Under the pieces are notes generated by a model that had not been told where the DNA came from, searched no databases, and worked only from the letters and a program-made list of their open reading frames with translations. From positions 35,497 through 99,496 of the forward strand of contig JACJZA010000013.1 of assembly GCA_020635825.1 (NCBI GenBank): a DNA stretch of 64,000 nt. The letters run 5' to 3'. This document shows, piece by piece, positions 50,688 to 60,305 of this stretch; position 1 is the first letter of the stretch, and every line of letters starts with the position of its first letter. The translations under genes and the position numbers were made by a program. This DNA is from Flavobacteriales bacterium (GTDB taxonomy: Bacteria > Bacteroidota > Bacteroidia > Flavobacteriales_E > Vicingaceae).

Positions 50688-52025
50688 ATGAAATCATATT
50701 TAATTATTTTACTATTTTCAATCAGCTACTTGTCTTCTTTTAGTCAAGAAAAAAATAGCTTCTCATTAACCGAAGCCCAAAAATTTGCTTTGGAAAACAA
50801 TTACCAAAAAGTGAATGCAGAAAACGATTTACTAATTGCCAAAAAGAAAGTATGGGAAACAACAGGAATTGGATTACCTCAGGTAACTGCTGAAGCGAAA
50901 TTTCAAAATTTTATTGAACTTCCAACTACATTGGTTCCCGCATCTACATTTGACCCAACTGCCCCTTCTGACCAATATGCAGAATTAAAGTTTGGTACAG
51001 ACTACAATACAACAGCATCCATTACAGCCTCTCAATTATTGTTTGATGGTTCATATTTGGTTGGATTAAAAGCTTCAAGGGTTTATAAAGAATATGCTGA
51101 GAAAAATGTGGCAAAAACAGAACTTCAAGTAAAAGAAGATGTGGGTCAGGCTTACTTCTTAGTTTTAGTTGCTGAAGAAAACAAGAAAATACTATCTGAA
51201 GTTGCTCAAACCACTACTAAATTATTGGATGAAACAATCAGAATATATGAAGAAGGTTTAATAGAGGAGCAAAGTGTTGATCAATTAAAATTAACGTTAA
51301 ATGACATCAATAACTCTTTAGCCGAAGCTGACAGACAAATAGCTATCTCTAAAAATTTATTAAAATTTCAAATTGGATTTGACATTAATAATGAAATTGT
51401 TTTAACTGATAAAATTGATGCTTTGCTTGCATTTACTGATAGTGAAAATTCGCTTACTTCTAATTTCGATTTCAACAACCATGTTGAATTTCAAAGCATC
51501 AAAGTAAATGAGCGGTTAATGAAGTTAAATTTCAATAAAGAAAAATTTTCATTTGCTCCTTCGGTAGCTGCATTTTTCAATTACCAAAAACAAAACATGA
51601 GCAACCAATTTGATGCTTTTAGTGGTGGAAAATGGTATCCACAAACTTTATGGGGAATATCTGTTAGCCTGCCTATAATTGCAGGTGGTTCTCGCTTAGC
51701 TAAAACAGGACAAGCTAAAGTTGAATACTTAAAAGCACAAACTAATTCCAAACAAGTTGAACAAAGTTTAATTCTTCAAGCTCAAAAGAGTCGTTCGGAA
51801 TACATTTCAGCTTTAAGCATTTATTATAATCAAAAAGATGGTTTAGCTCTTGCAGAAAAAATTAATAATCAAGCCATTAAAAAATATAATGAAGGAATAA
51901 TCTCCAGCTTAAATCTTTCTCAAACTCAAAATCAATATTTAGAGTCAGAAGGTAAATACATTAAATCTTTACTGGATTTATTCAACGCAAAATCGAATTT
52001 AAACAAAGCTTTGGGAACAAATTAA
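50688..52025 (+). CDS. TolC family outer membrane efflux protein
   Basis: I start it at ATG 50688 (MKSYLIILLFSISYLSSFSQ-EKN, a good signal peptide); an in-frame ATG 24 bases earlier overlaps the tetR stop. The 445-residue mature-type protein has two OEP repeats with long helices (LTEAQKFALENNYQKVNAENDLLIAKK near the N-terminus, and NKLLKFQIGFDI, AQNSQSLNLSQTQN-like patterns later). It forms the outer-membrane channel of the tripartite system encoded with the next two genes. Confidence 0.92.
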   Translation: MKSYLIILLFSISYLSSFSQEKNSFSLTEAQKFALENNYQKVNAENDLLIAKKKVWETTGIGLPQVTAEAKFQNFIELPTTLVPASTFDPTAPSDQYAELKFGTDYNTTASITASQLLFDGSYLVGLKASRVYKEYAEKNVAKTELQVKEDVGQAYFLVLVAEENKKILSEVAQTTTKLLDETIRIYEEGLIEEQSVDQLKLTLNDINNSLAEADRQIAISKNLLKFQIGFDINNEIVLTDKIDALLAFTDSENSLTSNFDFNNHVEFQSIKVNERLMKLNFNKEKFSFAPSVAAFFNYQKQNMSNQFDAFSGGKWYPQTLWGISVSLPIIAGGSRLAKTGQAKVEYLKAQTNSKQVEQSLILQAQKSRSEYISALSIYYNQKDGLALAEKINNQAIKKYNEGIISSLNLSQTQNQYLESEGKYIKSLLDLFNAKSNLNKALGTN

Positions 52026-52059
52026 TTAAGATCAACCTAACAAAATAATATCTCATAAA

Positions 52060-53202
52060 ATGAAAAAAATAATAGCATTAGTAAGTATTTCAGTCATCAT
52101 TGCTTCTTGTGGTTCTCATTCTGATATGAATGTGGATGTGATGAACTTACAACAAAAAAAGGATTCATTAAAATCTGTTTACAATGATATTGCCAACCAA
52201 ATTGCTCAAATCGACGAACAATTAAAAGCAATGGATACAACCATACAGTTGCCACTTGTAACAACTCAAATGGTAAGTATTAAACCATTTAGCCATTTTG
52301 TTGAAGTGCAAGGAAATGTAGAAACAGGTGGCAATGCTTTAGTTTATCCTGAAGCAAACGGAACCATCACTCAAATTGCAACAAGAGAAGGAAATAAAGT
52401 AACTAAAGGTGATGTGATTTTAAGAATAGATGCTGGTATGTTACAATCTACATTAAAGGAAGTGGAAACCCAATCGGATTTAGCAAATCAAATCTTTGAA
52501 AAACAAGAGCGTTTGTGGAAAGATAAAATTGGTTCAGAAATAGATTATTTACAAGCAAAAACTAATAAAGAAGCTCTAGATCAAAAGCTAAAAACTTTGC
52601 GCGAACAAATTGACATGTACACCGTTAAAGCGCCATTTACAGGTGTTATTGATGAAATAATACCAAAAATTGGTGAAGCTGCTAACCCTATGATGCCTGT
52701 TGCAAGAATTATTAACTACGATGATAAATACATTAAAGCAGATATTTCTGAAGATTATGTTACTAATATTTCTGAAGGTTCCTTGGCTAAAGTATTCTTC
52801 TCTTCTTTAAACAAAGAGTATGAAGCAAAGGTAGATAGAACAGGTGATTACATAAATCCTAATAATAGAACTTTTAAAATTCACATTTCTTTAAATGATA
52901 TTGATGCACCTTTAAAACCAAATTTATTGGCAGATGTAAGAGTGCAAGATTTTAAAAATGATAGTGCGGTGGTAATTCCAAGCAGCATTATTCAGCAAGA
53001 TAGAACCGGTAACGATTATATTTATTTATTAGAAGACAATAATGGAAAAAAAGTGGCTAAAAAAGCCATTCTTAAAACCGGTCTTTCTTATAAAAATGAA
53101 ACTATTGTTTTATCAGGTTTAAAAGGAAATGAACAATACATAGACAAGGGAGCCAGAAGTATTCAAACAGGTGACGAAGTAGAAATTATTTCAGAAAAAT
53201 AA
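52060..53202 (+). CDS. RND efflux periplasmic adaptor lipoprotein
   Basis: A 380-residue membrane fusion protein of the HlyD/AcrA family. Lipobox SVIIASC (Cys 17). A Gln/Lys-rich coiled coil (about 28-65) precedes the lipoyl half (GNVETGGNALVYPEANGTITQIATREGNKV), an alpha-helical hairpin, and the second half (VKAPFTGVIDEIIPKIGEAANPMMPVARI), then the beta-barrel and MP domains. It links the pump to the TolC channel. It lies 34 bases after the TolC gene and 31 before the pump gene. Confidence 0.93.
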   Translation: MKKIIALVSISVIIASCGSHSDMNVDVMNLQQKKDSLKSVYNDIANQIAQIDEQLKAMDTTIQLPLVTTQMVSIKPFSHFVEVQGNVETGGNALVYPEANGTITQIATREGNKVTKGDVILRIDAGMLQSTLKEVETQSDLANQIFEKQERLWKDKIGSEIDYLQAKTNKEALDQKLKTLREQIDMYTVKAPFTGVIDEIIPKIGEAANPMMPVARIINYDDKYIKADISEDYVTNISEGSLAKVFFSSLNKEYEAKVDRTGDYINPNNRTFKIHISLNDIDAPLKPNLLADVRVQDFKNDSAVVIPSSIIQQDRTGNDYIYLLEDNNGKKVAKKAILKTGLSYKNETIVLSGLKGNEQYIDKGARSIQTGDEVEIISEK

Positions 53203-53233
53203 TCCATTTAGCTTATTTCTCAATTACTAAAAA

Positions 53234-56200
53234 ATGCAAAATAAAGAACACAATACATCCAAATTAAAAAAATTTGGACTCTCAACTTTATCTGTAAACA
53301 ATAAGACAACCGTTTTTGTTCTTACATTTATTGTACTAATAGCAGGAGCAGCATCATATATTTCGATGCCTCGAGAGGCCTTTCCTGAAGTAGTTACTCC
53401 TGAAATTTATGTAGGAACTCCTTACCCTGGAAACTCGGCTGAAGACATAGAAAAACTAATCACTAGACCCATTGAAAAAGAAATTAATTCAATTACTGGA
53501 ATTGATAAAATTACGTCTTCTTCTATTCAGGGTTATTCTTCTATTCGAGTGATTTTTGACTTTAGCGTAACTCCTGACGAAGCTCTTCAAGAAGTTAAAG
53601 ATGCCGTGGACAAAGCAAAAAGTGACCCCGAATTCCCAGATGATTTACCAACAGACCCTGATGTGTTTGAAATGAATTTTTCAGAGTTAACACCTGTAAT
53701 GAATGTCAATCTCTCAGGTGATTTTTCTATGGATTTATTGGAAGATTATGCGGAAATAATTGAAGATAAAATTGAAGCATTACCTCAAGTAACTAAGGTG
53801 GACATTAGAGGCATTCAGGAAAAAGAAGTAAAAATTAAAGTGGATGTCCAAAAAATGGAATCCATGGAAATTAGCTTCAATGATATTGAAAATGCAGTTG
53901 TTTCTGAAAACATGACCATCTCCGGAGGTGACATTTTAGTTGATGATGTAAAAAGAACGGTAAGAACCATTGGTGATTTTAATGATTGGAGAGAAATCGA
54001 AAATCTCATTATTAAACAAGAAAAACAAAACATAGTTTATTTAAGAGATGTTGCTGTTATTGATTTTGAAGGAAAGGACAGAGAATCATTTGCAAGAGAA
54101 TTTGGAAAACCAGTTGTAATGTGTGATGTGTTCAAAAGAAGTGGAGAAAATTTAATAGACGCTTCTGATGCCATCAATAAAATTATTGCCAATTTAAAAG
54201 AAAACGAATTTCCTGAAAGTTTAACAGTGACCATTACCTCTGATATGTCTGAACAAACTAGAACACAAGTAGGGGAACTAGAAAACAGCATCATTTTTGG
54301 GATGTTATTAGTTATTGGAGTACTTCTGTTTTTCTTAGGGCTTAGAAATGCACTTTTTGTAGGTGTGGCTATTCCTATGTCAATGTTTATAGCCTTCATG
54401 ATTTTAAGTTCATTGGGTGTAACTTTAAACATGATGGTATTGTTTTCATTAGTATTAGCACTAGGTATGTTGGTTGATAACGGAATTGTAATTGTAGAAA
54501 ACATCTACCGTTTAATGGACGAAGGTTATTCAGCAAAGAAAGCAGCCATCTATGGCGCAGGAGAAGTAGCATGGCCTATTATTGCATCTACTGCTACTAC
54601 TTTAGCAGCTTTTATTCCATTAGCAATTTGGCCGGGATTAATGGGTGAATTTATGAAATACTTACCCATTACTTTAATTATTGTGTTAGGTTCTTCATTA
54701 TTTGTTGCCTTAGTTATAAATCCTGTTCTTACAGCTGCTTTTATGAAATTAGAAGAGAAACCGGCTAACAAAAGAAAAGTGTTAATCATATCTATTTCTC
54801 TAACTGTTCTTGGCTTACTATTCTCTTTTTCCGGTTCAATGGGATTTGGAAACTTATTGATTGCTACTGCTTTAATTATAATAGTGAGCACCTATTTTTT
54901 TACTCCAGCTACTAAAAAATTCCAGGATGGAGTATTACCAAAATTAGAAAGAATGTATGAACGTTTTTTGAGTTATGCTTTACGTGGAAAAAACCCTCGA
55001 AAATTTATTTTTGGAACCATTGGTTTATTGATTTTCTCATTTGTTTTAATGGGAGTAGCTACTCCCAAAGTAGAATTTTTTCCGGTAAACATGCCTAATT
55101 ACCTGAATATTTTTGTTGAGTTACCTATAGGTAGCGATATTGAAGCCACCAACAAAGTGGCCATAGAAATTGAAAACAGAGTAATGAACTATTTTGATGA
55201 AGAAATAGAAGTGAGAGGTGAAAAAATGAAACGAAGTTTTGTGATTGAATCAATTATTGGGCAAGTAGGACAAGGAACTTCAGACCCAAATCAAGGTGTT
55301 TCTATGGGTAACACACCTCAAAAAGCAAGGATTACTGTTTCATTTGTTCCTTTTAAAGAAAGAAAAGGAGTTAGCACAAACCAAATCATGAATGAAGTTA
55401 GAGATTTGGTAAAAGGAATTCCAGGCACTCAAATTTCTGTTGATAAAGATCCTGCTGGTCCTCCAACAGGCCCACCGATTAACATCGAAATTTCAGGAGA
55501 AGATTATGAATTGTTGATTGATGAAGCAGAAAAAATGAAGCAATTCATCACCAAGCAGAATATTCCTGGTGTGGAAAAATTAAAACTAGATATACAAACC
55601 GGTAAACCCGAATTGGTAATTAATATCGACCGTCAAAAAGCAAAAAGATTTAACCTTTCTACTGCTCAAATTGGTTCAGCAATCAGAACTGCTTTGTTTG
55701 GTAAAGAAATTTCTACTTATAAAGAAGGTGAAGATGATTATGATATTGTGTTGAGAATGGATGATGAAAGAAGATACAATATTGACAACTTAATGAACCA
55801 GCGTATCACCTTTAGAGACCCTACTAATGGTAAAATAAATCAGGTACCAATTTCTGCTGTTGCAAAAGCTGAAAAATCTTCAACTTACAGCGCAATTAAT
55901 AGAAAGAATTTAGACAGAATGATTACCATCCAATCAAATGTGTTGGAAGGATACAATGCTAACGAAGTAGTTGCTGCCATTAAAAAATCATTAGAAAATT
56001 ACCAAGTGGAAGACAATCATAAATGGAAATTTACAGGACAACAAGAAGACCAAGCTAAAGAAATGGCTTTCTTAAGTACAGCTTTAATGATTGCTGTGTT
56101 TTTAATCTTCTTAATAATAGTTGCTCAATTTAACTCAGTTTCGGCACCTGTAATTATTGTAACAGCTGTATTCTTTAGTTTAATTGGTGTATTATTAGGC

Positions 56201-56683
56201 TTGGTGATTTTTCAAATGGATTTTATCATCATGATGACAATGATTGGTATCATTTCATTGGCAGGAATTGTAGTAAACAATGCCATTGTATTAATTGATT
56301 ATACCAAACTTTTAATAGAAAGACGCAAAGAAGAATTGGGAATGGAAGAAGATGAAAAGTTAAGCATTGAAGAAATTACTAAAACCATTATAGATGGAGG
56401 TAAAACAAGACTTCGTCCTGTATTGTTAACTGCCATCACAACTATTCTAGGTTTGTTACCAATGGCGGTAGGAATGAACATTGATTTCTTTACATTGTTT
56501 ACGGAGTTAAACCCTCAAATATATTTTGGTGGAGATAACGTGGTATTCTGGGGACCTATGTCATGGACCATTATTTTTGGATTAACATTTGCTACTTTCC
56601 TTACATTGGTAATCGTACCGGTGATGTTTTTATTAATTGAAAAGTTTAAAATCAGAATTAGAAGAAAAGTAAAAACTGCATAA
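53234..56683 (+). CDS. RND efflux pump, AcrB-type inner membrane transporter
   Basis: A 1149-residue HAE1/AcrB-like pump, slightly longer than AcrB because of an extra hydrophobic stretch after the sixth helix and inserts in the periplasmic domains. AcrB features include the N-terminal FVLTFIVLIAGAASYISMPREAFPEVVTPEIYVGTPYPG, a helix 4 motif LGMLVDNGIVIVENIYRLMDEG with the proton-relay Asp, and AGIVVNNAIVLIDYTK near 1010. It exports drugs or toxic compounds. Next gene starts directly after its stop. Confidence 0.94.
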   Translation: MQNKEHNTSKLKKFGLSTLSVNNKTTVFVLTFIVLIAGAASYISMPREAFPEVVTPEIYVGTPYPGNSAEDIEKLITRPIEKEINSITGIDKITSSSIQGYSSIRVIFDFSVTPDEALQEVKDAVDKAKSDPEFPDDLPTDPDVFEMNFSELTPVMNVNLSGDFSMDLLEDYAEIIEDKIEALPQVTKVDIRGIQEKEVKIKVDVQKMESMEISFNDIENAVVSENMTISGGDILVDDVKRTVRTIGDFNDWREIENLIIKQEKQNIVYLRDVAVIDFEGKDRESFAREFGKPVVMCDVFKRSGENLIDASDAINKIIANLKENEFPESLTVTITSDMSEQTRTQVGELENSIIFGMLLVIGVLLFFLGLRNALFVGVAIPMSMFIAFMILSSLGVTLNMMVLFSLVLALGMLVDNGIVIVENIYRLMDEGYSAKKAAIYGAGEVAWPIIASTATTLAAFIPLAIWPGLMGEFMKYLPITLIIVLGSSLFVALVINPVLTAAFMKLEEKPANKRKVLIISISLTVLGLLFSFSGSMGFGNLLIATALIIIVSTYFFTPATKKFQDGVLPKLERMYERFLSYALRGKNPRKFIFGTIGLLIFSFVLMGVATPKVEFFPVNMPNYLNIFVELPIGSDIEATNKVAIEIENRVMNYFDEEIEVRGEKMKRSFVIESIIGQVGQGTSDPNQGVSMGNTPQKARITVSFVPFKERKGVSTNQIMNEVRDLVKGIPGTQISVDKDPAGPPTGPPINIEISGEDYELLIDEAEKMKQFITKQNIPGVEKLKLDIQTGKPELVINIDRQKAKRFNLSTAQIGSAIRTALFGKEISTYKEGEDDYDIVLRMDDERRYNIDNLMNQRITFRDPTNGKINQVPISAVAKAEKSSTYSAINRKNLDRMITIQSNVLEGYNANEVVAAIKKSLENYQVEDNHKWKFTGQQEDQAKEMAFLSTALMIAVFLIFLIIVAQFNSVSAPVIIVTAVFFSLIGVLLGLVIFQMDFIIMMTMIGIISLAGIVVNNAIVLIDYTKLLIERRKEELGMEEDEKLSIEEITKTIIDGGKTRLRPVLLTAITTILGLLPMAVGMNIDFFTLFTELNPQIYFGGDNVVFWGPMSWTIIFGLTFATFLTLVIVPVMFLLIEKFKIRIRRKVKTA

Positions 56684-57466
56684 ATGAGTTTGGTTTTTAG
56701 GTTAATAATAGTTAGTTTTTTAGGATTGGGCACTACAATTTGTAGTGCTCAATCCTATTTTGAGAAGGGATTAGACTACTATAACAACAGAGCCGAAAAA
56801 CACGAAGAACTAAAAGTAGATTCAACAAATATTAACCAAGCAATTTTCTATTTTGAAAAAGAATTGCACGAGGATAAGAACGCCGAATCTGTAACTGAGT
56901 TTTTACTTAAAAGTTATTATTATAAAGCCGCCTTTGTAGTTAGAAGCAAAGACGAACAAAAATTGTTTTATAAAAAAGGAACTGAATTGGGAGAAAAATC
57001 GATTACTACTTATCCTAAAAATAAAGGAATTTTATTGTGGTACATTGCCAATTTTAGCAAATATGGAGAAGCTAATGGAATAATTAGTTCGGTTAAAGAA
57101 GGTTTAGCAGACAAAATAAAAAGACATACTGAGCAACTTCTAGAACTCGATGCTTCATTTGAAAGTGGAGCAGCTCATAAAATTTTAGGAGTTATCAATT
57201 ATAAAGTACCCAACATTCCCTTTATGATTACTTGGCCTTCAAAAGAAAAAGCCGAAGAGCATTTAAAAAAAGCATTGGCAGTTAACCCCAAATCTATTTC
57301 CAATATTTATTATTATGCCGAATTTTTATCGGAAGTAAAACGAAAAGAAGAAGCTAAAATATTACTTCAAAAAGTGATGAATACTTCTCCTCGAAAAGAA
57401 GCTTTAATTGAAGATTTATACGATATTAGTATGGCTAAAAAGCTAATTGACAAACTGGAAAACTAA
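56684..57466 (+). CDS. TPR-like secreted protein downstream of the efflux pump
   Basis: A 260-residue protein with signal peptide (GTTICSAQ-SYF). Helical repeats of TPR type run through the protein (about 45-250), for example EKAEEHLKKALAVNPKSISNIYYYAEFL. It starts with no spacer after the pump gene, so it is cotranscribed and may stabilise or fine-tune the efflux complex; that is a guess. It resembles secreted TPR proteins seen with other transporters (TatT type), but I cannot assign a family. Confidence 0.72.
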   Translation: MSLVFRLIIVSFLGLGTTICSAQSYFEKGLDYYNNRAEKHEELKVDSTNINQAIFYFEKELHEDKNAESVTEFLLKSYYYKAAFVVRSKDEQKLFYKKGTELGEKSITTYPKNKGILLWYIANFSKYGEANGIISSVKEGLADKIKRHTEQLLELDASFESGAAHKILGVINYKVPNIPFMITWPSKEKAEEHLKKALAVNPKSISNIYYYAEFLSEVKRKEEAKILLQKVMNTSPRKEALIEDLYDISMAKKLIDKLEN

Positions 57467-57470
57467 CTTT

Positions 57471-59669
57471 TTATCTTAATAAAGTTAAAAAGCTTTTATA
57501 TGATTCTTTATTACCTTCTTTTGTTTGATAAGAGATAATATAATAATATGTGCCCACTGGAACATTTTGCCCTGTTGAAGTAGTCCCGTCCCAAATTGTA
57601 ATTTGTGATTGATAGTTTACAGTGTGTACATCCTCAATATTAAACTTCGATTCTTTTAACATTTCTCCCCATCTATTATAAACTTTTACATTTAATGTTT
57701 CAATTAAATTTGTACCATAAAATTGAATTACAAACTGGTCGTTAATCCCATCTTTATTGGGGGTAAAAACGTTAGGCGTAAAGATTACAATACTGTCAGG
57801 TATAATAATTAAAGAGTCTTTTGGCTCGATAAAATCCAGACAACTATTTTGCAACAGTTCATTATTAAAAAAGTATTTTCTTATAGAATCCATTCGTTCT
57901 TGCATAATAGGAATCCCAGCTTTATTCCCCGGATCCTGATAATCTCTTGCAAAAACAAAAGCTAAATCCATCTCTACCATTCCATTTACTGGTAAAGTAA
58001 ATGGACCACTAGCACCAACTCCTCTACGATCTTCTGGAATAAGCGATGTTTCTTCCCATAGATTTGGACTAGCTACAACACCTCCTGTACTCCAATTAAG
58101 TGAATCCGTATCCATTGGATAAATATATTTAGAAGTTAATGTACTTCCATTTGAAAATGAAACTCCATTACCTCCCCATGTAATTGAAGTATTATTTCTC
58201 CACTTTCCTTGTAAATAGCCATAATAATCATAAATACTTAATGGTTCACCACTTACACTAATAGTATCGTTGTAAGCATATGTAATAAAATGCTCCATCC
58301 CAAAATATTCATTGTCAACAATTCCATCTCCACAACCAGTACACAGAGCAGGATAAGGAACTCCTCCTGAATCTATAGCATTTTGAATATTAATGGTTAA
58401 TGGGTTATCTATTCCATCATCATCTTTTTTAGGTCCTTTTAAAATCATGATTCCTTGTACAGGAGGATTTGAACCATAACCAGGCACTGCTGCATTAGCT
58501 TCATCAAAAGTATCTGAATTATAAGAAAAGAATGCACTCCTTGAAACATCGCACCCAAAATAATCATCATACATATTTCCAATATCAAAATCTACCCATT
58601 CGCCCATATAAACTTCACTAATATCATCATTTGATCGGTTATAAATTTTATAGTTTACAAAAACAGTATTATTAAGTGCCGAATCATTGATACATCCATA
58701 CGAATAGACTAATCCATGTATTTCTGATCTTAATGTTTTTTCTGAATAAAATGTAGAATCTCTTTCATTATTAACCATAAAAAAAATAGCCTGATTACCT
58801 TTAATTAAAGGATAATCACCATTTAATGGATTATAAATACCATCGTTATCTACATCTACAAAAGAAGCTAAATTAGCAGCTTGCCCTTTACTCACATCAC
58901 CATGTGCAGGCCAATTGGCAATAACTTCAATAGCTTGATAACCGGGATTCATATAATTGGCAATATGGTCATCAATTTCGGTTTGGGTTATTTTCCATAC
59001 CCGATCCCATTGGTAGCTATAATATTCATAATAAGCAGGATCCATAATGGGGCCTGCATTTCCTTGCTTATTATCAAAAGAAGCATATGTTTTGATATTA
59101 GAGACCAATTCGTTATTAGAATTTTTTCCAACAATCCAAGGGTTAACAGAATAAATCGTATTTAAATTGGATGATTTTGGAACTGTAAAACCAGGCAATG
59201 GAGTTAATCCATAATAAGGAGGTCTACCAAACAGTCTATTTTTATGTACAATGGCATCTATGTTATTAATATCTAAATTTTCAAATGACTTTCTCATCAC
59301 ATAAACATAAATGGTTGCCGTGTCAAAATTATTAGGATTTACATTATTTGCTAAAGTATATTTTAAAGTATCTAACCCAAAAAACCCACTAGGAGGAGTA
59401 TAAACGAATTTATTTAGTTTTATCCATGATGCCAATCCAGTCTGATAAGTTGAAACAACTTGTGCAGCACCACTATAAATAAGCGTGTCTATTATTAAAA
59501 AATTACTATTGGGATCTGAGTCATTTGAAATAATATTATTTCTTATTACTGTTAAAGGAGTGTCGAAATGACAATAAAAAGTATCATTAACTGCAATTGG
59601 TAAAGTTTGTGCATTTGCATGGTTTATCAACAAAAAAACAAATACAACTATGTAAACTATCTTTTTCAT
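57471..59669 (-). CDS. Large secreted protein with T9SS type B (gliding-motility-associated) tail
   Basis: I start it at ATG 59669 (MKKIVYIVVFVFLLINHANAQ, a signal peptide); the frame continues to 59690. The 732-residue protein begins with a cadherin-like/Big region (NDTFYCHFDTPLTVIRNNIISNDSDPN, FVYTPPSGFFGLDTLKY). A large repeat-poor body of about 500 residues follows (SYQWDRVWKITQTEIDDHI, IEVIANWPAHGDVSKGQ, DVDNDGIYNPLNGDYP), and the C-terminal about 90 residues are a CHU_C type B domain (FTPNVFTPNKDGINDQF ... YNRWGEML ... IWDG-TSTGQNVPVGTYYYII). Its paralogue at 62245 has the same body but a type A tail. Confidence 0.9.
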   Translation of the reverse strand: MKKIVYIVVFVFLLINHANAQTLPIAVNDTFYCHFDTPLTVIRNNIISNDSDPNSNFLIIDTLIYSGAAQVVSTYQTGLASWIKLNKFVYTPPSGFFGLDTLKYTLANNVNPNNFDTATIYVYVMRKSFENLDINNIDAIVHKNRLFGRPPYYGLTPLPGFTVPKSSNLNTIYSVNPWIVGKNSNNELVSNIKTYASFDNKQGNAGPIMDPAYYEYYSYQWDRVWKITQTEIDDHIANYMNPGYQAIEVIANWPAHGDVSKGQAANLASFVDVDNDGIYNPLNGDYPLIKGNQAIFFMVNNERDSTFYSEKTLRSEIHGLVYSYGCINDSALNNTVFVNYKIYNRSNDDISEVYMGEWVDFDIGNMYDDYFGCDVSRSAFFSYNSDTFDEANAAVPGYGSNPPVQGIMILKGPKKDDDGIDNPLTINIQNAIDSGGVPYPALCTGCGDGIVDNEYFGMEHFITYAYNDTISVSGEPLSIYDYYGYLQGKWRNNTSITWGGNGVSFSNGSTLTSKYIYPMDTDSLNWSTGGVVASPNLWEETSLIPEDRRGVGASGPFTLPVNGMVEMDLAFVFARDYQDPGNKAGIPIMQERMDSIRKYFFNNELLQNSCLDFIEPKDSLIIIPDSIVIFTPNVFTPNKDGINDQFVIQFYGTNLIETLNVKVYNRWGEMLKESKFNIEDVHTVNYQSQITIWDGTTSTGQNVPVGTYYYIISYQTKEGNKESYKSFLTLLR

Positions 59670-59782
59670 GAAAATGATACTAATTAACATTTAGTTTACG
59701 CTAATTTAGAGGATTAGTTTTATTAAATATAAAAAATTGTATAGGGTTTAGTAAACGGTTGTTTTTGAAAATAATCGGTCAA

Positions 59783-60190
59783 CTATAATTCCTTATAATT
59801 ATCTTTCAATCTTTGATTAAACAACCAATCCAAAGCAGATTGTTCGTCATTAAACACTTGCATTATATGTGCTGGTTTTTGAATTTTCAATATAAAATTG
59901 GCGATTATTTTATGCGCAATCGATTTTACAACTATGGCTTCTGCTTTTTTAAACGAAGAACGTTTATTAGCAAAAGCATTACGCACTTCTAAAGATGTAT
60001 TAGAACCTTCGTTAAAAACGACTAAAAAATAGAGTTGCTTATCTCCAAATAAAGAAAGATACGCCTGATAATTTTCTTCTAAATCATCCAATTCAGCTTC
60101 AATATCCTTTTTCACTTCTACTCTCACCATATCTTCATCTAACTTGGAAATGTAAGATATTCTGGTTTCTATTTTTTGAGTTTCAGACAT
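59783..60190 (-). CDS. DUF7793-like (STAS/SpoIIAA-fold) protein
   Basis: A 135-residue cytoplasmic protein. Its pattern (DMVRVEVKKDIEAELDDLEENYQAYLSLFGDKQLYFLVVF, then FKKAEAIVVKSIAHKIIANFILKIQKPAHIMQVFNDEQSALDWL) resembles the small SpoIIAA/STAS-like DUF7793 proteins often found as single genes in this phylum. Function unknown. It is alone and divergent from ispG. Confidence 0.6.
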   Translation of the reverse strand: MSETQKIETRISYISKLDEDMVRVEVKKDIEAELDDLEENYQAYLSLFGDKQLYFLVVFNEGSNTSLEVRNAFANKRSSFKKAEAIVVKSIAHKIIANFILKIQKPAHIMQVFNDEQSALDWLFNQRLKDNYKEL

Positions 60191-60282
60191 GGGTTCTTCA
60201 CTTACGTAAATTTAAACAATTAGTTTTTTACAACATGCCAACAAATCAGTTCTTGTGTCTCTTCAACCGTATTTTTATTAGT

Positions 60283-60290
60283 TATATTTG
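60283..60290 (+). promoter_or_regulatory. -7 element of ispG
   Basis: TATATTTG matches TAnnTTTG exactly and ends 15 bases before the ispG ATG. I do not see a clear TTG at the expected -33 distance. Confidence 0.5.
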
Positions 60291-60305
60291 CAAAAAATTA
60301 TTTAG

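Noticed and set aside
54463..54501. Loss of a proton-relay Asp in the RND pump (VDN where E. coli AcrB has VDD)
   Set aside because: Many AcrB-type pumps have Asn at the second position; the first Asp and the rest of the relay region remain, so this is not a sign of inactivity.
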